This document shows positions 1 through 64,000 of a stretch of 64,000 nt of DNA, piece after piece. How positions within the stretch are numbered: the stretch's first letter is position 1; every line of letters begins with the position of its first letter. Source of the DNA: Gambelia wislizenii. Taxonomy: Eukaryota; Chordata; Lepidosauria; Squamata; Crotaphytidae. The notes under the pieces are model-generated. The model did no database searches and was not told where the DNA came from. It saw only the letters and a program-made list of their open reading frames with translations. Position numbers and translations under genes: made by a program. The stretch is from assembly GCA_030847615.1 (NCBI GenBank), contig JAUMIR010000001.1, positions 292,046,187 through 292,110,186 on the forward strand, written 5' to 3'.

Positions 1-151
1 TCTAGTTCTGCTCCGAATTAGAGTTTATAATCAAGTAATGTCCTGTCCCTCCCCTTGTTCCCAACATCTTCATACAATTGGTATCTTCAACAGGATTCAT
101 TTTATACTTGCATACATTATCCTTGCCCTACAAGACTGTAGCTTCCATTGA
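1..151. other. Intron of TANC1, nothing recognised
   Basis: Plain AT-rich sequence between the window edge and the fold-back element. I see no exon or repeat hallmark here. Confidence 0.5.
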
Positions 152-445
152 TATATATTCCGGTGTATAAGATGACTTTTGAACCCTGGAAAATATCCCC
201 AAAAGTCGGGGGTCATCTTATACACCGGGTATACAGTTTCCCTCACCCGCAACCTGATCTCCTGTCTCTTCGCTCCCTTCACAAAGGGAGTGAAGATGCA
301 GGAGAAGGGCGGTGGGGGGAGGCAAAGCGTGTACGGTACATTCACCCCTCTCCTCCGCCTTCCCAGCCAAAGCTCTGCACTTTTACAAGGGCTCCTCATG
401 AGAAGCCCTTGTAAAGGCCCAGAGCTTTGGCTAGGAACACTTGCC

Positions 446-488
<43 letters not shown>

Positions 489-1266
489 AAGAAACCGCCG
501 AATTGCAGGGTGGCTGGCTGGGGGGTTAGGGAAGCTTTCTAGCCAGGTCCCCTCCTTCCCCAGTCCGAGATGGGGCTGCCAGCCCCATCTCGGACTGGGG
601 AAGGACGGGAGCTGGCTAGGAAGCATCCCCCCCAGCCAGCCACCCTGCAAAGCAAGGGGAATTCGGAGGTTTCTTTGGCTGGCTGGCTGGCTGGCTGGCT
701 GGGGGGAGCGTTCCCAGCCAAACCTTTGCCCTTGTAAAAGTGCAGAGGTTTGGCTGAGAATGCTCTACCCCACTCCAGCCAGCCAAACCTCCAAGGTGGC
801 TAGGAAGCTTCCTAGCCAGCTCTGGCTTTCCCCAGTCCGAGATGGGGCTGGCAGCCCCATCTCGGACTGGCGAAGGGCAGAACTGGCTAGGAAGCATCCC
901 CCCCAGCCAGCCACCCTGCAAAGCAGGGAGAATTTAGAGGTTTCTTTGGCTGTCTGTCTGGGAACGCTCTCTCTCCCCCCACCCAGCTAGCCAAACCTCC
1001 GAGGTGGCTAGAAAGCTTCCTAGCCAGCTCCCGTCCTTCCTGAGTCCGAGATGGGGCTGGCAGCCCCATCTTGGACTGGAGAAGGACGGGAGCTCGCTAG
1101 GAAGCTGTCCCCCCCAGCCAGCCACTCCTCCAACTCCTCTCCTTTGGGGAGGGTGGGGGGGGTTAGTCTTATACAGCGAGTATATCCCAAACTCTTTATT
1201 TTAACGTAAAAATTGGGGTGGTCGTCTTATACCCCCCAGTCGTCTTATACACCAGAATATACGGTA
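152..1266. mobile_element. GC-rich non-autonomous DNA element with hairpin triplication
   Basis: The ends are inverted: TATATTCCGGTGTATAAGA at the left matches the reverse complement of TCTTATACACCAGAATATA at the right. The motif GTCGTCTTATACACC or close variants recurs near both ends (about 162 reversed, 215, 1160, 1221, 1240), as expected of subterminal transposase-binding sites. The interior is GC-rich. It holds (CAGC)n or (GGCT)n tracts at about 440-490 and 675-705, and three copies of a perfect or near-perfect hairpin (about 556-602, 828-874, 1035-1085). No transposase is encoded; open frames here are low-complexity shadows. Superfamily not assigned. Confidence 0.7.
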
Positions 1267-1486
1267 AGTGTCAATGATGGAATGAAGAAGATTGATGGAC
1301 ACACTTTAGGACACAAATGGAAAATTATTTTCTATCTTGTCAAAATATAACAGAAGGACATTGTGAAGGGCATCTAAGCTTACATGGGGATAGGGCTGCT
1401 TCCTAATGACTTCTCAGAAAAGGTTAAGCTAACACATCCTGCTTGAATATTACCATGATAAATTGTTGCTGAAAATTGGGCTGTCA

Positions 1487-64000
<62,514 letters not shown>

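Noticed and set aside
97..1204. Several Trp/Gly/Ser-rich open frames on both strands at the left edge
   Set aside because: They are translations of CAGC/GGCT repeats and hairpins inside a DNA element. No start context, splice structure or domain.

Overview
The window is vertebrate nuclear DNA, almost certainly from a squamate reptile and probably a lizard. The evidence is a conserved multi-exon gene spread over more than 60 kb plus a very mixed load of transposons: CR1, L2 and L1 LINEs, a tRNA-type SINE with a BovB-like tail, a Penelope-like terminal-repeat insertion, mariner, pogo/Tigger-like and hAT-like DNA elements, and solo LTRs. Mammals and birds do not normally show this mixture. The species is an inference.

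The only host gene I can support is TANC1 (tetratricopeptide repeat, ankyrin repeat and coiled-coil containing 1), a postsynaptic scaffold protein, on the minus strand. I resolve 20 internal coding exons from 62952 down to 1491. Every junction has AG/GT splice dinucleotides, and reading phase is kept through all 19 introns (3,644 coding bases, about 1,214 codons). In order the exons encode a Ser/Thr-rich linker, a STAND-type P-loop ATPase (Walker A in exon 4, Walker B in exon 7), a helical region, about ten ankyrin repeats, and the start of the TPR array. The N-terminal exons lie beyond base 64000. The rest of the TPRs and the C-terminal tail lie before base 1. Exon numbers and residue numbers used here are local to the window.

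Layout: 1-1.5 kb holds a GC-rich fold-back DNA element. 1.5-2.3 kb has the two TPR exons and a CR1 tail. 2.3-9.3 kb is one large intron holding a SINE, a MITE, a putative solo LTR, a truncated L1 and a Penelope-like inverted pair. 9.3-23.6 kb is the ankyrin exon cluster. 23.6-28.7 kb has an old L2 with a nested hAT element. 28.7-43.8 kb has the ATPase and linker exons plus a mariner. 43.8-58.2 kb is a 14.4-kb intron with a nearly intact CR1, a G-rich minisatellite and another L1 fragment. 58.2-64 kb has the two most upstream exons and a possible retrocopy.

I see no CRISPR array, operon, rRNA or genuine tRNA gene. The most unusual items are the Penelope-like insertion with two hammerhead-ribozyme-like cores and a perfect 14-bp target duplication, the CR1 with an apparently complete SGNH-esterase ORF1 domain, and four MITEs that share ends but carry unrelated interiors.
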